DNA of 64,000 bases, from positions 5,376,871-5,440,870 of the forward strand of contig OX422193.1 in the NCBI GenBank assembly GCA_949130485.1, written 5' to 3'. The position numbers were made by a program, and so were the translations under genes. Source of the DNA: Agelas oroides (lineage: Eukaryota > Porifera > Demospongiae > Agelasida > Agelasidae). The notes under the pieces were generated by a model. That model did no database searches, was not told the origin of the DNA, and saw only the letters and a program-made list of their open reading frames with translations. Positions 46,666 to 58,516 of the stretch are shown piece by piece. How positions within the stretch are numbered: position 1 is the stretch's first letter; every line of letters begins with the position of its first letter.

Positions 46666-48670
46666 TCTAATAGACCATTTTGATTTTATTTATTGTTGTC
46701 ATTGTGTAACAAGCTCAAAATGTGGAGCAATAGCAAGATCCGTAACCTCACCAAGCTATATTGTGTATATGTGTATACGACTTATAGGGACTGGCATGTT
46801 TACTAGGTACTGCATGGGTAGTCGGTTGGCTACTTATAAGCAGTAAGGTATTGGGGGGTTATGAAATATACTGCAGACCACCAGAGCTGAGTCAGAAACA
46901 TCCAGCGCACTCAAGCTATACCCTCACAAGGATTTCGCAATTGATATCGTACCACCATGATATATGTAGACCCAATTGTACACTATCATGGAATGCTTGT
47001 GATATCAGTGTGTGCATGAGTTAGGGAACCAGGGACCAATACAAATTAGCATTCAGGAGAACTACACAGAGCTTCCAGTGTCATCGTGGTTCCACCGTAG
47101 CACTTGTGATGGCTTGCTTTCTTCTTGTTCTCTATAGCTATGAGATAAAATCTGACAGTATAGGTCCAAGGCTAGTTAGCTAAGCTATTCAAAAAAAATG
47201 TAAAACACTGGAAAAATTTATAATTGTTTGTTGTGTTGCTACTACTTGTAAACATTTTTTGGTATGTGCCTGTTTGCAGCTGAAGTGAAACTTATAAATT
47301 ATGTGTAATACGTAAACTTCTCTTATTGTGGTTATCCATGTTCTCTCTGAACTTGCAGATAAATTAATTTTTTTTTTAGTGTGACTTCTTTCCACCTGAG
47401 AAATCTTGGCATATTCATAATTATATGGATGGCTGAAAAGCAAAATGGCTGGATATTACATGAGTGTGCAGCCGTATCTTATAAGCTGCACCCCATGCAG
47501 CTATCTCCTATCTGTAGAGCTAAATTTAATGAAGTATTACTCATGTTGGAGATGGAGTTTATATAATTATGAAGAGTTGAGGGCACAAACATTGCCCTTA
47601 ATTTGATAAAATGTGTTTCAGAAACTGCAGAATATAACAATTTCACGTTTTTTTGCCTTATGTTCACAGCAATTGCATGTATTTTATTGCGTTTTTGCAA
47701 TTTCCAGTAATTATGGGTTGGTCCACTTTACTTCTCAGCTGCATACACTTCAGGCAAGCATATCTCAAGAGTGCTTGCATGCCAGTATTGCAAAGTAGAG
47801 TATGTACAACATAGTAGAGTATGTACAACATAGCATGGAGTTGGCCAAGGTTCTGCATGGGTACCCAATTTAAGTACCTCTTCCAAGCTTTAATGAGAGT
47901 AAAATGCTGTCTTGTTGTCTTGTAGAAATGTTGTGAGTTGTGATGGTTTCAATGTCTCACATAACAGTTACGAAGTTGTTTCTTTACGTAGCCAGATCCC
48001 TGAATACCAACTCAAAAATTAAAACTCCCAACTATCAGCGTGCTGCATATACGTAGCTACCCCACAGATGAACATTGCAAGTTTCTGGTGAATTCATCAT
48101 TGTCAACGTATGCAGAGCATATTTATTTTCTATATGAAGTACTTCAGATGTAGATATACAGCACTTGTTGCATTGCCAGTCCGAGAGACTTACTGCACCT
48201 GTAAATCACAAAAAACTTTTATATAGTTTGTACAGTGTGTATGTATTGTGGTGATTAGCAGATTTACTCTTCGACTGTTCATTTAATTCAGCAACTTGAA
48301 GCTATCCTAAGTTAAGCCCTTGCCAGTCATTGTTTCTACACAGAAAACTACATGGGGCGGGTGGGCCCGGAAATGAAGGCTAATCACTATGACGTCACCC
48401 CGTTGCAAATATAATGTGTATATTTGCATAATTGTATATACACAAAACACTGCCATACCTGTAATTTGGATAGCGGTTGTGGCTACCGTACGCGTTCTGG
48501 AGAATTCCGTGTTTTACGGATATCTCACTGCTGCATCTGTTTCCTTTGGGCTACCGATACACTTTGTACACTGTTGTATTAGTAACAGCTAGAGCTTTCA
48601 TGCTTGCAAGTCTGATGGTGATCCAGTAGACTATTCTAGAGATATCGGAGTTTTTAGGCGTCATCACCAC
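46666..48670. other. No gene recognised downstream of the dioxygenase gene
   Basis: AT-rich; includes the 3' UTR. A tandem TAGAGTATGTACAACATAG pair is at 47797-47832. Nothing else supported. Confidence 0.4.
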
Positions 48671-49010
48671 ACGTAACCAAACGTGAAACGGATAGTGACG
48701 GAAAGCCGGATATTACGCCGCCATTTTGAGTGGCAAAAATGACCGCGGTCTATGGAGCGTAAGTACAGTGAAGCAGTTTGAGCTCCTTTCTCACCAGCGC
48801 AGGAAATGATTTTACATTAATGCACAAGGTCTCGACACGACCTAACGCTCACCGAAGCGAATAAGCTCAGTTACCTGCAAGTGTCATTGACGCAGTGAGC
48901 TCGCAAACTGCTTCGCTGTACGCTCCATAGACCGCGGTCTTCCTTGCCACTCAAAATGGCAGTGTAGTATCCGGGTTTTCGTCCACTGTCCGTTTTAGGT
49001 TTGGTTACGT
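48671..49010. mobile_element. Foldback/MITE, ~115-bp arms
   Basis: ACGTAACCAAACGTGAAACG at the left pairs with GTTTTAGGTTTGGTTACGT at the right. Inner blocks CGCCATTTTGAGTGGCAA, ACCGCGGTCTATGGAGCGTA and AGCAGTTTGAGCTC are all mirrored. 340 bp, no frame. Confidence 0.75.
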
Positions 49011-49253
49011 GAGATATTGTCGCTTCGCTCGGAATATAACATATTCCACATCGGTACAAACTCAGTCCAAAAATCAGTCCATAGTCCAGTCCAGAGGTTT
49101 TGCATCAACCCCATTCACTGCACTCCTCAGCTCTCACCAGAAACAAGCATGCACGCTGCACTTTCGGGGTTAAATTAATAACTATGGTAGGAAGCGCAAA
49201 CATGATTGTTCAGTACGCGATTTTACTTGTTCCCGCGCCGCAACAAGTGTATA

Positions 49254-49345
49254 GTCTCGTGCCCAGACCCCACCCGCGAGGAGAGGGTCTGGTGTCGTCA
49301 AGGGCGCATCGAGCCACCGAAGGCGGTGAGAGGGCATGCAACTTC
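49254..49345. mobile_element. Left end of a GTCTCGTGCCCAGACC-family MITE
   Basis: TA-GTCTCGTGCCCAGACC is followed by GGAGAGGGTCTGGTG, as at 35224. The partner end was not found nearby; the LINE begins at about this point, so the MITE may be interrupted. Confidence 0.5.
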
Positions 49346-49441
49346 CCGTAGTCTACGTATAGACGGCGTATAGTGCTGAGTGTTACTAAAAAATAAAAAA
49401 AAGCTATACTCGCTAAAAGCAAACTCAACCGCTCTCAGTAC

Positions 49442-50506
49442 ATGAGTATGCCCAAGTCTACGGGAAAGAAAGGGCCTCCACTACCAGGAACGCCAGTGAG
49501 AGTGACAGCCGCGTCGCACTCCTGTGTTGCTGAAGCAACTGCAACTGCCAGTCAGAGTATTGGGGACGAGGACAAAGTAGTCCAGGTCCAGGACCAAAGT
49601 AACTTCGAAGTGTGTCCTATCTGCCTAGAACCAATCGTTGACGCGTCTGACCAGATGGAGGGCCACGACGCTATCTTCTGTGAAGGTGATGGTTGTCGGG
49701 CCTGGTATCATCGATGGTGTGCCGGTATAACCAAACAGAGGTACGCACTCTTGTCAGTGTCAGATGCCCCGTTCTACTGTCCGTGCTGTGTGATGGAGCA
49801 ACAAAATAAAGCCATTATAGCACTGCAAGACACTGTCAAGACTCTCGCTACCCAGTTGTCTGAACTGCAGGCAAAATGCGCTGAGCATTCCCCCAGTACT
49901 GCTGAACAGCCCTCTGATACTACTGAGCAGCCTTGGACTACGGTGGTAAAGGAAGGGAAAGGGCCACGGAGTCAAGTGGCAAGCAGTAGTAGAGGAAAGG
50001 GCAAGGGAAAAGGACATACTATCAGGAGTGGGGGTCGAAAGGAAGAAAATGCTTTGAATCGTTCCAGTCCAACCCAAACAGGCAAGGGGGATAACGACAA
50101 CAACGACACTGAGCAAGAACGTGACCCCATTGAAAATGGTAGTTCCAGTAGCGATCAATCTTCCCAGGAGAGTTCTCCCATATGCCCGCAACAAACACGA
50201 GAGAAGGTGCTTGTCAAGGGGAAGAGAAGAGTGTGGGGGACTCTGAAAGCTGCCAGTGCTGCTACAGTAAAGAACACCATCTGCCAGCTGACAGGATCTG
50301 CATTGGACAAAGTGCAAGTCAAACGTAAGTATAAAAAGTTGAGGGGCAATAAAATCCGTTGGTGGCACATACTATCTGGCAGTGAGAGTGATCTTGAGGC
50401 TCTAGATAAGAAATGGGAGGGGGTGAAAGTTCAGACGAGCTGGAAACTAGAGTGCTGTTACATTGATGCAAATTTTCTGGACAAGGGGAAACAACCCACA
50501 ACCTAG
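49442..50506 (+). CDS. LINE ORF1 protein with PHD zinc finger
   Basis: 354 residues. A PHD-type finger spans about residues 58-117: CPIC, FCEGDGC, WYHRWC and YCPCC supply the Cys4-His-Cys3 ligands. A predicted coiled stretch follows (IIALQDTVKTLATQLSELQA). The middle is low-complexity, basic and Ser/Gln/Gly-rich (RGKGKGKGH). The C-terminal ~90 residues are basic and fold-like (KVQVKRKYKKLRGNKIRWWH), plausibly RNA binding. Role by family: a nucleic-acid-binding chaperone for the retrotransposon RNP. ATG at 49442 opens the frame; ORF2 starts 15 bases after the stop, so termination-reinitiation is possible. Confidence 0.85.
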   Translation: MSMPKSTGKKGPPLPGTPVRVTAASHSCVAEATATASQSIGDEDKVVQVQDQSNFEVCPICLEPIVDASDQMEGHDAIFCEGDGCRAWYHRWCAGITKQRYALLSVSDAPFYCPCCVMEQQNKAIIALQDTVKTLATQLSELQAKCAEHSPSTAEQPSDTTEQPWTTVVKEGKGPRSQVASSSRGKGKGKGHTIRSGGRKEENALNRSSPTQTGKGDNDNNDTEQERDPIENGSSSSDQSSQESSPICPQQTREKVLVKGKRRVWGTLKAASAATVKNTICQLTGSALDKVQVKRKYKKLRGNKIRWWHILSGSESDLEALDKKWEGVKVQTSWKLECCYIDANFLDKGKQPTT

Positions 50507-50520
50507 ATGACTATGACTAC

Positions 50521-53364
50521 ATGGAGGGTGCAAACTCTCATTCTCTGGAGGGAGGGAATTACAAACCCAATTATTGTCTAAACATTCTTTATTACAATGC
50601 TAGAAGCCTGCTTCCCAAAATGGACGAATTAAGGGCACTTGTAGATATACAACAACCACATATTGTGAGCATTGTAGAAACCTGGCTGTCATGTGAGATT
50701 TCGGACAATGAAATATTTTTACAGGGCTACCAGGTATTACGCCTGGATAGAAATCGCCATGGAGGGGGAATACTGATGTTCGTTCATGAATCACTTGTAC
50801 CTAAAGTAATTGCATGTGGCCCTTGCGACCTAGAGTTCCTTCTTATTTCTCTTTGTAATCATGTGAGTTCTTGTAAGTATCATGTAGGCCTTTTTTATCG
50901 ACCGCCTTCCAGCGGCGTCCAAAGTTTACAGAGTTTGTGTACTTATTTTGAAAGTTTAGATTCATCATATTTTTATAATTTTGTACTGTTAGGGGATTTT
51001 AATGTGGATTTTTATAATCAGTCTCACTTTTTGTACCACCACCTAAACAGTATTCTTCATAGTTTTTCACTTCATCAGGTCGTAGAGGGTCACACCCACA
51101 CCAGCCCTTCTGGTAATGCTTCACTCATTGATCTGGCCCTGGTCTCTAATTTGCCGCAACTTCACAAGTGCTCAATTGTGCCACCTCTGGCGAACTCTGA
51201 TCACTCAGGTCTGGACATGAGTATAAAATGGAGGAATATCAGGAGACCTGCAACCAGTAGTAAGAGAGTTGTCTGGAAATATGCGCAAGCAGATTTTGGC
51301 AAGGCCTGCTCACTCATTGAAGGAACTAACTGGGATGCCCTAATTAATAACGACATCAATGTGTCCTTGAAAAACTGGCAAAATAAATTTTTGAGTATTA
51401 TTGAGGAATGTATACCTAAGCAGATCCTACCCAGGAGGAGAAACTTACCGTGGATGTCAAGAAACCTAGTTAGGGCAATGAGAAAACGAAATAGTCTGTA
51501 CAGGCGAGCCAGGAAACACCGAAATCCTGGCCTCTTCAACCGCTATAAGGGAGAAAGAAATAGAATTGTGCATGAGCTGAGAAGGGCCAAGAGGGATTAT
51601 TACTTGAGAAACCTCAATCCAAACAATACCAAACAGTTCTGGAAGACCGTAAAACTGATGAATAAACAGAAAACTTCCATTCCTACTCTTAACAGGAATG
51701 GTACAGCAGCTAACGAAGACTCTGAGAAGGCCAACATGCTCAATCAATACTTCTCTGAATGCTTTAATATGGCTAAACCGCCCCTGGCTAATGGGGACTA
51801 TTGCAACATCCAAACCACTGGTGAATGTCCTCAAGACATACTTTGTACAGAAGATGAAGTTTTCTATATGTTGAATTCTTTGAATACCACCAAAGCTAAT
51901 GGTCCAGACGGAATATCTGCACGAATGTTGAAAAACACTGCCCATAGCATTACTCCATCCCTGACAAAGCTATTGAATCTCTCTATTCAAAGTAGTAGAT
52001 TCCCGGAGGCATGGAAACTTTCTTCGGTTGTACCCATCCCCAAAGGCAGTGAACACGAAAGTCCATCTAATTACAGGCCAATCTCACTACTGTCAGTGAC
52101 AAGTAAGCTACTAGAACGCCATTTCCATCAATTGATTACAAATCACTTGTCAGATAACCATCCTCTTGCTAATACCCAGTGGGGTTTCCAGTCTGCAAAG
52201 TCTACTGTCAGTGCATTGTTGTCCACCACCTACGATTGGTTGGAGGAAATGGAGGCAGGTAGGGATATCTGCTCAGTGTTTCTAGACCTTAAAAAGGCAT
52301 TTGATACGGTTCCCCACCAACCTCTCATGGAAAAACTTGTGCAATTAAACCTAAATCCATTCATTCTTCAGTGGTTGTGCAGCTATCTTATGAACAGGCA
52401 ACAAAAGGTTGTGGTTGGAGGAGAGGAATCAGGGACCATCCCAGTGATCTCGGGCGTGCCGCAGGGATCGGTACTTGGTCCTCTTTTATTTCTAATCTAT
52501 ATTGATGGTGTTACCAGGATTCCATTGTCTGAGGGAAGCAAACTAGTGCTCTATGCTGATGACATGTTACTATACAGAAGAATTAGCAGCCCTGAGGATT
52601 TTAATATCCTCCAAAATGACGTTGATGCAGTCAACAACTGGGTGAACGAGAACCATCTCTGCTTCAACACCACCAAATGCAAATATATGTTGATCACACG
52701 CAAGAAGAGACCAAGACCAATGCATCCCCCTGCAATACTAATTAATGGTATACCTCTTCATATGGTGGATTCCTACAAATACCTTGGGCTACTCATCTCC
52801 TCTGACCTTACATGGTCACATCATATTGACTCAATATGTAGCAAAGCTAGAAAAATTTTAGGCTTACTCTACCGGAAATTCTCCCATGACACCGAGCCGC
52901 ATGCCCTTCTGCAACTATATTTGTCACTGGTAAGGCCCCATCTTGAGTATGGGAGTCAGGTTTGGGATCCACATCTTCAAAAAGACATAAACCAACTTGA
53001 GAGGGTGCAAAAATTTGGACTGAGAATATGTGCTAAGCAATGGGACTTGAACTACAATGAGCTTCTGTCAAACTTTGAAGTACCCACATTAAATGATCAT
53101 AGGCTGTATCTCAAACTTACTACCATGTATAAAATTGTATATGACCTCCTTGTTTTCCCTCCTGTTTTTGTACGTCGTAGTACTAGGGCACATGTAAATA
53201 GTAATAGTTTTATTCAACCTTATGCACATACCAATAGTTTCTTGTACTCATTTGTTCCACATTCTATTTCACTTTGGAACTCATTACCTAATAGTATTAC
53301 TAATGCACATTCATTCACTTCCTTTAAGTCACAGTTAAATACTCATCTTTATTATATTAGTTAA
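50521..53364 (+). CDS. LINE ORF2: AP endonuclease plus reverse transcriptase, intact
   Basis: 947 residues. The N-terminal APE-type endonuclease shows all landmark motifs: LYYNARSLLPK (Asn), SIVETWLS (Glu), VLLGDFNVDFY (Asp/Asn) and ANSDHSGLD (Ser-Asp-His). The reverse transcriptase centre carries FLDLKKAFDTVPH, SGVPQGSVLGPLLFLIYI and the catalytic LYADDMLLYR. The C-terminal part (LERVQKFGLRICAKQW, VPTLNDHRLYLKL) is the usual thumb-like tail of CR1/L2/Jockey elements. No stop or frameshift was found. Function: nicks the target and primes reverse transcription of the element's RNA. Confidence 0.92.
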   Translation: MEGANSHSLEGGNYKPNYCLNILYYNARSLLPKMDELRALVDIQQPHIVSIVETWLSCEISDNEIFLQGYQVLRLDRNRHGGGILMFVHESLVPKVIACGPCDLEFLLISLCNHVSSCKYHVGLFYRPPSSGVQSLQSLCTYFESLDSSYFYNFVLLGDFNVDFYNQSHFLYHHLNSILHSFSLHQVVEGHTHTSPSGNASLIDLALVSNLPQLHKCSIVPPLANSDHSGLDMSIKWRNIRRPATSSKRVVWKYAQADFGKACSLIEGTNWDALINNDINVSLKNWQNKFLSIIEECIPKQILPRRRNLPWMSRNLVRAMRKRNSLYRRARKHRNPGLFNRYKGERNRIVHELRRAKRDYYLRNLNPNNTKQFWKTVKLMNKQKTSIPTLNRNGTAANEDSEKANMLNQYFSECFNMAKPPLANGDYCNIQTTGECPQDILCTEDEVFYMLNSLNTTKANGPDGISARMLKNTAHSITPSLTKLLNLSIQSSRFPEAWKLSSVVPIPKGSEHESPSNYRPISLLSVTSKLLERHFHQLITNHLSDNHPLANTQWGFQSAKSTVSALLSTTYDWLEEMEAGRDICSVFLDLKKAFDTVPHQPLMEKLVQLNLNPFILQWLCSYLMNRQQKVVVGGEESGTIPVISGVPQGSVLGPLLFLIYIDGVTRIPLSEGSKLVLYADDMLLYRRISSPEDFNILQNDVDAVNNWVNENHLCFNTTKCKYMLITRKKRPRPMHPPAILINGIPLHMVDSYKYLGLLISSDLTWSHHIDSICSKARKILGLLYRKFSHDTEPHALLQLYLSLVRPHLEYGSQVWDPHLQKDINQLERVQKFGLRICAKQWDLNYNELLSNFEVPTLNDHRLYLKLTTMYKIVYDLLVFPPVFVRRSTRAHVNSNSFIQPYAHTNSFLYSFVPHSISLWNSLPNSITNAHSFTSFKSQLNTHLYYIS

Positions 53365-53445
53365 ATACTTGTAATATGGGTGCATCTTTTATTAGCTTAC
53401 TGCTACTGTTGTACCCTTTGCATATTGCATAAATTTATTATAGAG

Positions 53446-53477
<32 letters not shown>

Positions 53478-53854
53478 GTTTCCGGATTAAGCACGTGAAA
53501 AATCGTATTCGGTAAGAAAACTGACATCAACAGAAAGCTTTACTGCAGCAAGACGATGATATCGGTAGTACTTAGGAAGCGCCATCAAAGCGAAGGAAGA
53601 CCGTCTCTTCCAGCCAGAGTAACTCACCAACCGGGGTAGCGGGCCTGGTTCAGTGCATATATCGTCGGATGCAGCTCAAACAATCGCCGCTCTCAACAAC
53701 AGTTCAACGTATGCCACCCTATGGCACCTTCTGTATCCGAGAAATAATCGATTTCCAGTTCGCACGATTAAATATTCATAAGAGGCTACCGAAGCAAAGA
53801 TGTTCATCACATTTTGTAAGAAGAAAAAAAGGAAGTACTATAGACATTCCCTGG

Positions 53855-53886
53855 CCCTAGCCCTAACCCTAGCCCTAACTCTAACC
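53855..53886. repeat. Short telomere-like CCCTAR repeat
   Basis: Five consecutive hexamers CCCTAG, CCCTAA, CCCTAG, CCCTAA, CTCTAA. Metazoan telomeres are TTAGGG/CCCTAA. A two-unit TTAGGG stretch is also at 62280-62293. Confidence 0.5.
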
Positions 53887-54369
53887 GTGATCAGTCATCA
53901 AGAGATGGTGGTAGAAAGGTGCTCTCCCCTTTCGCAGCCTAGCGACGCTACTACAGCTACTGTGAACGTGGCCTGGGACTTTATCGACGCCGAGTTCTCC
54001 TCCATTATGGAACTCAACTCAACCATTCTGTTAATGTTCATACATAACATTATTGCTTTTCTCCGGTCATTGTTTTTATGTTTTGTCTAGTTCATATTGT
54101 GCAGTTTTTGCCCTTGCCAAGCCCAAGTTTTATACTTGTTTATCTTGAGTTCTGGGGTCCGTCTTCTGTATGTACATGTATATATTTCACTCGAAATGAA
54201 GTTGGTTTCCCCCCTTAACCATTTAGCCAATGAGCCGCTTCGGAAGGCCACCATGCTGTATGTATTTACGGCAGCGCGCGACGGACTATAAATATTTAAT
54301 AAGGTGCGCGACTGATTATAAAAGGTGAGGTAGCCGGAAACCGTTTCAAACCGGGTGAACTTAGACTAT

Positions 54370-54600
54370 ACCGTTGCGTGGCCTCTCGCCGCCTTCGGCA
54401 GCTCGATAAGTCCTAGGTGTCGTTCGGCTTATCCCTCGGGCTTCATTACTTTCTTTAGAGAACTCTCTCCGCCAATCTGTGGTGCAACACCGGAAATGCT
54501 TGGCTACTTCAGCACGATAACACAGCAAGCTATGAATTTGTAACGAACCTCGAGGAATCAGCCGAATGTCATCAGACCCTCTCCTCGCAGTGGGGTCTGC
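54370..54600. mobile_element. Decayed GTCTCGTGCCCAGACC-family MITE
   Basis: The interior (CACCGGAAATGCTTGGCTACTTCAGCACGA..., CAGCAAGCTATGAATTT) matches the MITE at 35224-35542. The right end is reduced to CAGACCCTCTCCTCGCAG and the left end is unrecognisable. Confidence 0.6.
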
Positions 54601-55609
54601 TTCACACACACTGTGACCACGCCTCCCAGGGCGGACGTTGATTGCAAGTCGTATTGTGACTGTGCCAGCTGGATCCCACTCAAACCCCTGCCGTCGTGAG
54701 CGGACAAATAATTCCGTGAAAAGGTGCAGCTACTTGCATTCATTCTTTTGATTACATTGACGTCATTGTGCTCTGTTTTCTCCCTATAAATCATGTTCAA
54801 GTCAAGTTTGTATAAAAATGCTTTTACGTTCGCTGGAAACAAAGTAAGAGCAAGAGCAGTTCGGGTTTGATCATAGATAATTATCTATGGTTTGATGTAT
54901 CGGCTGTTCAGTCACGTTTGTATCATATATTGACTCATATTGCAGGACAGTCAGACATATCTGTTGTAGTATCAGTCTCTGCGACGAGACGTTTGTGTAG
55001 CAAGTTCACCATGTTTCTTGCTCTCAACATGTCATTGTCACTTCACATCATGAACGCCTCCACTAGCAACCGAGAAATCACTACTACATACACCAATCTG
55101 GCTGCCATTTACAAAAACGCTTGGCCTTCTTAGCTACTGGTGCTGACTCGCTCATCTTTAACTGCCAATCTCACCACGTGCAAATTTCGGAATAGTACTA
55201 ACTGCTTCCAGGACACCGGGACTACAAAGCAACATGCGGGACAATCCCAGAGATTCTGGCACAGTTAGCAAGTATATGAAGGTCATAATATGAGCCATGC
55301 AATATACACAAAAAAGTGGTGAGTAAGACAGCTGTGCACATTATGTTGACATAGGTGAACCACCTTGGCCTGCCTTTTCTAGGGAGATGTGGTTGTTCAT
55401 GCAGCTGATTATAAACTATAATATAATGATTATAAACTATAATAATATATAATTAATGATTAATTTGTGAAATTTTCTACTTTAATATTCCACAACCTCT
55501 GTTATAGAGCACACTTAGACCGATTCAGATTAGCTTTGACTGTGCTCATGGCAGCTAGGTAGCTATCAGATACAGCGATAGATTTGGCAATTTTTCCTTT
55601 ACCTCTTTG

Positions 55610-55806
55610 TAATAGTTATATCCCTCCCTGGGGGGGGGGGGGGGGGGGGTTTACACATTGGGGTCGGGCGTAGCCTGACACCAATGTGCAAGACCACACC
55701 CCAGGGAGGGATATAACTATTATATAACCTGTTACCTAGGCAACATCACTGTAGAAGAGAGATATGAGCAACATTCTTATATGTTGCCCAGGTAACGGGT
55801 TATATA
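55610..55806. repeat. Hairpin modules B then A, with a 21-base poly-G run
   Basis: B: TAATAGTTATATCCCTCCCTGG pairs with CCAGGGAGGGATATAACTATTA. A: TATATAACCTGTTACCTAGG pairs with CCCAGGTAACGGGTTATATA. Poly-G at 55630-55649 lies inside B. Confidence 0.75.
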
Positions 55807-58516
55807 TTTGAATAAAACACATGCAAATTTGAGTGGGCATGCATTAAGTTAGATCCACCCATAAATTCCAGGAATTGAATTTCTTGTGTTAGGTAGGATC
55901 ATGCCTTGCAATGGATTCAAACCTGAAAAAATTTTGGTCAAACAAAATATAAAGATTTCCTGGCCTTCAGTTCTCCAGAAGTGAAATTCTTGATAGACAG
56001 TATAGTAGCAGCTGCAGCAACAAACGCCAAAGTAGAACATTTATGGGATAGCTCTTTCTCCTGGAAACTGTTCTTGACCGCCCTTTGTGTCACAAAGTAA
56101 ACTGACTGGGGACAACTGTACTGAGAGGCTTCATTCCTGGTATTGTGCTAAATTGGATCAACCCAAAATTAATTGCACTAAGTTGGATTCACCCATAAAT
56201 TCCCAGAATTGAATTTCTTGCTCTAGATTGGATCATGCGTTTTATTTGAATAAATACAGTAACGCAATCACATAGTCAAACTATGTAAACCAGTAACCAA
56301 CATCACATGTTTAGCTTTCACTACTTTTATTTTGACACAATATTTTGATGTAACGTAACCATGACAAGATGGCTCAACATATTGAGTGGCATTTTTGGGG
56401 TTAGAATGTAATTACAAATATAGCACAGTGCCAGGGACTTATTATGGCAGTAAACAATTAAACTGAATCAGAGCGTATGGTCAGAAAACATAACCATACG
56501 TTCCCCTCCAGTCACGGAGCTTGGTGCATATTAGCCTTCTATCATAATTAAAGTTACATATAAATGGCTACTGTAATGCACATCGGTGCATAGCTATAAG
56601 TGGACAATCACATGAAGTAATATGTGCAAAAATTCATGTAGGTAGATAAATGTAGATATTGACTGTACATACACATGCAGTTAAAACAACTGTGGTCACC
56701 ATGAGACATTGCTTCTTCGTTATCTCTGCCACACTATCACCCACACCATCACATGCCTTTGTTTAGGGCTAACACGATAATTCATGTTGGTAGAAGAATG
56801 TAGACACGGACTTGTCCCCATGCATGACCACAGTTGATTTACTGCCTGCAAGAGGACATCTGGACAGCTGTCCCACATTCATGATTTGATGTCTGTTTTG
56901 ATTTTAGAGTAAGTGTTAATCTGTACATTTGCACTTATACATAATGGTCACTTATGCATGACATATAACTATATGTTATCATCCCTGAAACAGACCAACT
57001 ACGCAAAATGGGCAACTAATAAGAATGAAAACAAACATCAGATTATGAATATACACACGAAGTGGAACTGTTTGATGAGTTTTGATTCAACCATTTATAA
57101 ACAATGGTCACATATACTAATCTTTGGATGTATGGAAAACCTGGAACAGCCGAAACAAGCGGAAATTAGGAGCTTGAAGCGGCAATATGGAACTTGGGTG
57201 CGTGCGCCTCAAAGACCGGCATGCACGTGCAACTTGAATGTCCTACCCATATACATACTCAGGCTGGAAGAGAGACAAAGGTAGTCCAACACTATCCTAG
57301 AAAGACCTCCAAGCGAAGGCTAAAAGGATTGTCGAGGGTCCAAGAGTTATTACGTACCTTTGCTGGGTTGAAATTGTGTTTGAAGTTTACCTGCTGATCG
57401 TGTTGAACTTGGTAATGCCACATTATATCCTACGTGCTATTTCTTCTGCCGAGTTTACACTCACTAATCATTTCAGCAACTATCTAAACGTACATTTGCT
57501 GGAACTGCAAGCCAACTTTTGTCGTGGGTTACCTGTCAGTTTCCACCGTTGTAGTTTATTTGGAGTTTACTGCCAACTGGTCCACTTTCCAAGGAAGTAA
57601 GTTTGTTTTCAACCAAACAATTAAGTGCAAATACCGGTGCCTGAACACAGCTAGTTCACAAGATATAATGCAGCAAAATTGCCATTTTTCAGTGAGTGCC
57701 AAATAGATTTCTGTCTGTTCCGGGCATTCCAACGTTCAGGGTTTTCCATACAACCCTAATCTTTTCATCTAAGAAGCAAAGTAATATTTCATTAAACTAG
57801 ACAAAATGGGTATTGAACAGTTTACATTCATGATTTGATGGTTGCTTTCATTTTAGAGTAAGTGTTCTGAAAATGTAATCTTAGGTACATTTGTGAATTT
57901 ACAACTTATACGTAGAGTAAGTTAGCAATCATCGGACGACAGGTATATTCGGACACTCAAACGCGGAGGAAAAACTGCGTAAACATTCGGCAATACCACA
58001 AGACTGTAGCTGAGGTACGTGGTACCTGGTGTACCAAAAATGACGCCCGTGCATTGTTTCATGTTGGCGCTAGAAGCGATAAAATGGCCGTCCGAAAAAC
58101 ATCAATATTCGGAAAAGTGTATGTATTTTCAGACACTGTTGTTTGTGCCTTCTCTGAAGCTGCTTTTGGAGAGATTTTAGCATCGATACGATGCCCCAAG
58201 ACCTCCCCAATTCGCAATATATTTTGGTAGCGGTAGCTGCTTTGAACACTCAGGGGCGCAGCTGAACATGGACCAGTCCGATTCGATCGATATCGGACGG
58301 TGAAATTTGTGATTTCTTGCTGTGTTGTCTCCAAACAAGTTGAAGTCTCCGCCATATTAGCATCAGTAGAATCTACAGGCTCTTGGCTACATGCTGGTAC
58401 TTGTCCGGAGGTTGTGCGTTGAGTAGTTCTCAAGATATAAATATATTTCATGTTTCTTTCCATAAACTACGCTGGTTGATTTATGTGCAGCATAAATAGG
58501 TGAGTTCAAACGATAG
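55807..58516. other. Intergenic, with 57.3-57.7 kb related to the concentric element's core
   Basis: TTTGAAGTTTACC at ~57380 and TTGTTTTCAACCAAAC at ~57604, followed by TTCACAAGATATA and GCCATTTTTCAGT, match in order the core at 16108-16245. No frame recognised. Confidence 0.45.

Larger units (their letters stand above)
49330..53476 (+). mobile_element. CR1-like non-LTR retrotransposon, apparently full length
   Basis: Order is short 5' leader, ORF1 (49442-50506), 14-base gap, ORF2 (50521-53364), short 3' UTR, and a 31-base poly(A) run at 53446-53476. PHD fingers in ORF1 with an APE endonuclease plus reverse transcriptase in ORF2 are known for CR1-like elements. Both frames are uninterrupted, which with the clean poly(A) points to a young copy. 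The 5' border was not fixed; a MITE end at 49254 lies just upstream, so insertion into or next to that MITE is possible. Confidence 0.85.
53477..55609. other. Flank of the LINE; repeats only
   Basis: Holds the telomere-like motif and the decayed MITE. No gene recognised. Confidence 0.4.

Noticed and set aside
49760..50368. 202-codon minus-strand frame
   Set aside because: Antisense shadow of the LINE ORF1.
51466..51945. 159-codon minus-strand frame
   Set aside because: Antisense shadow of the LINE ORF2.
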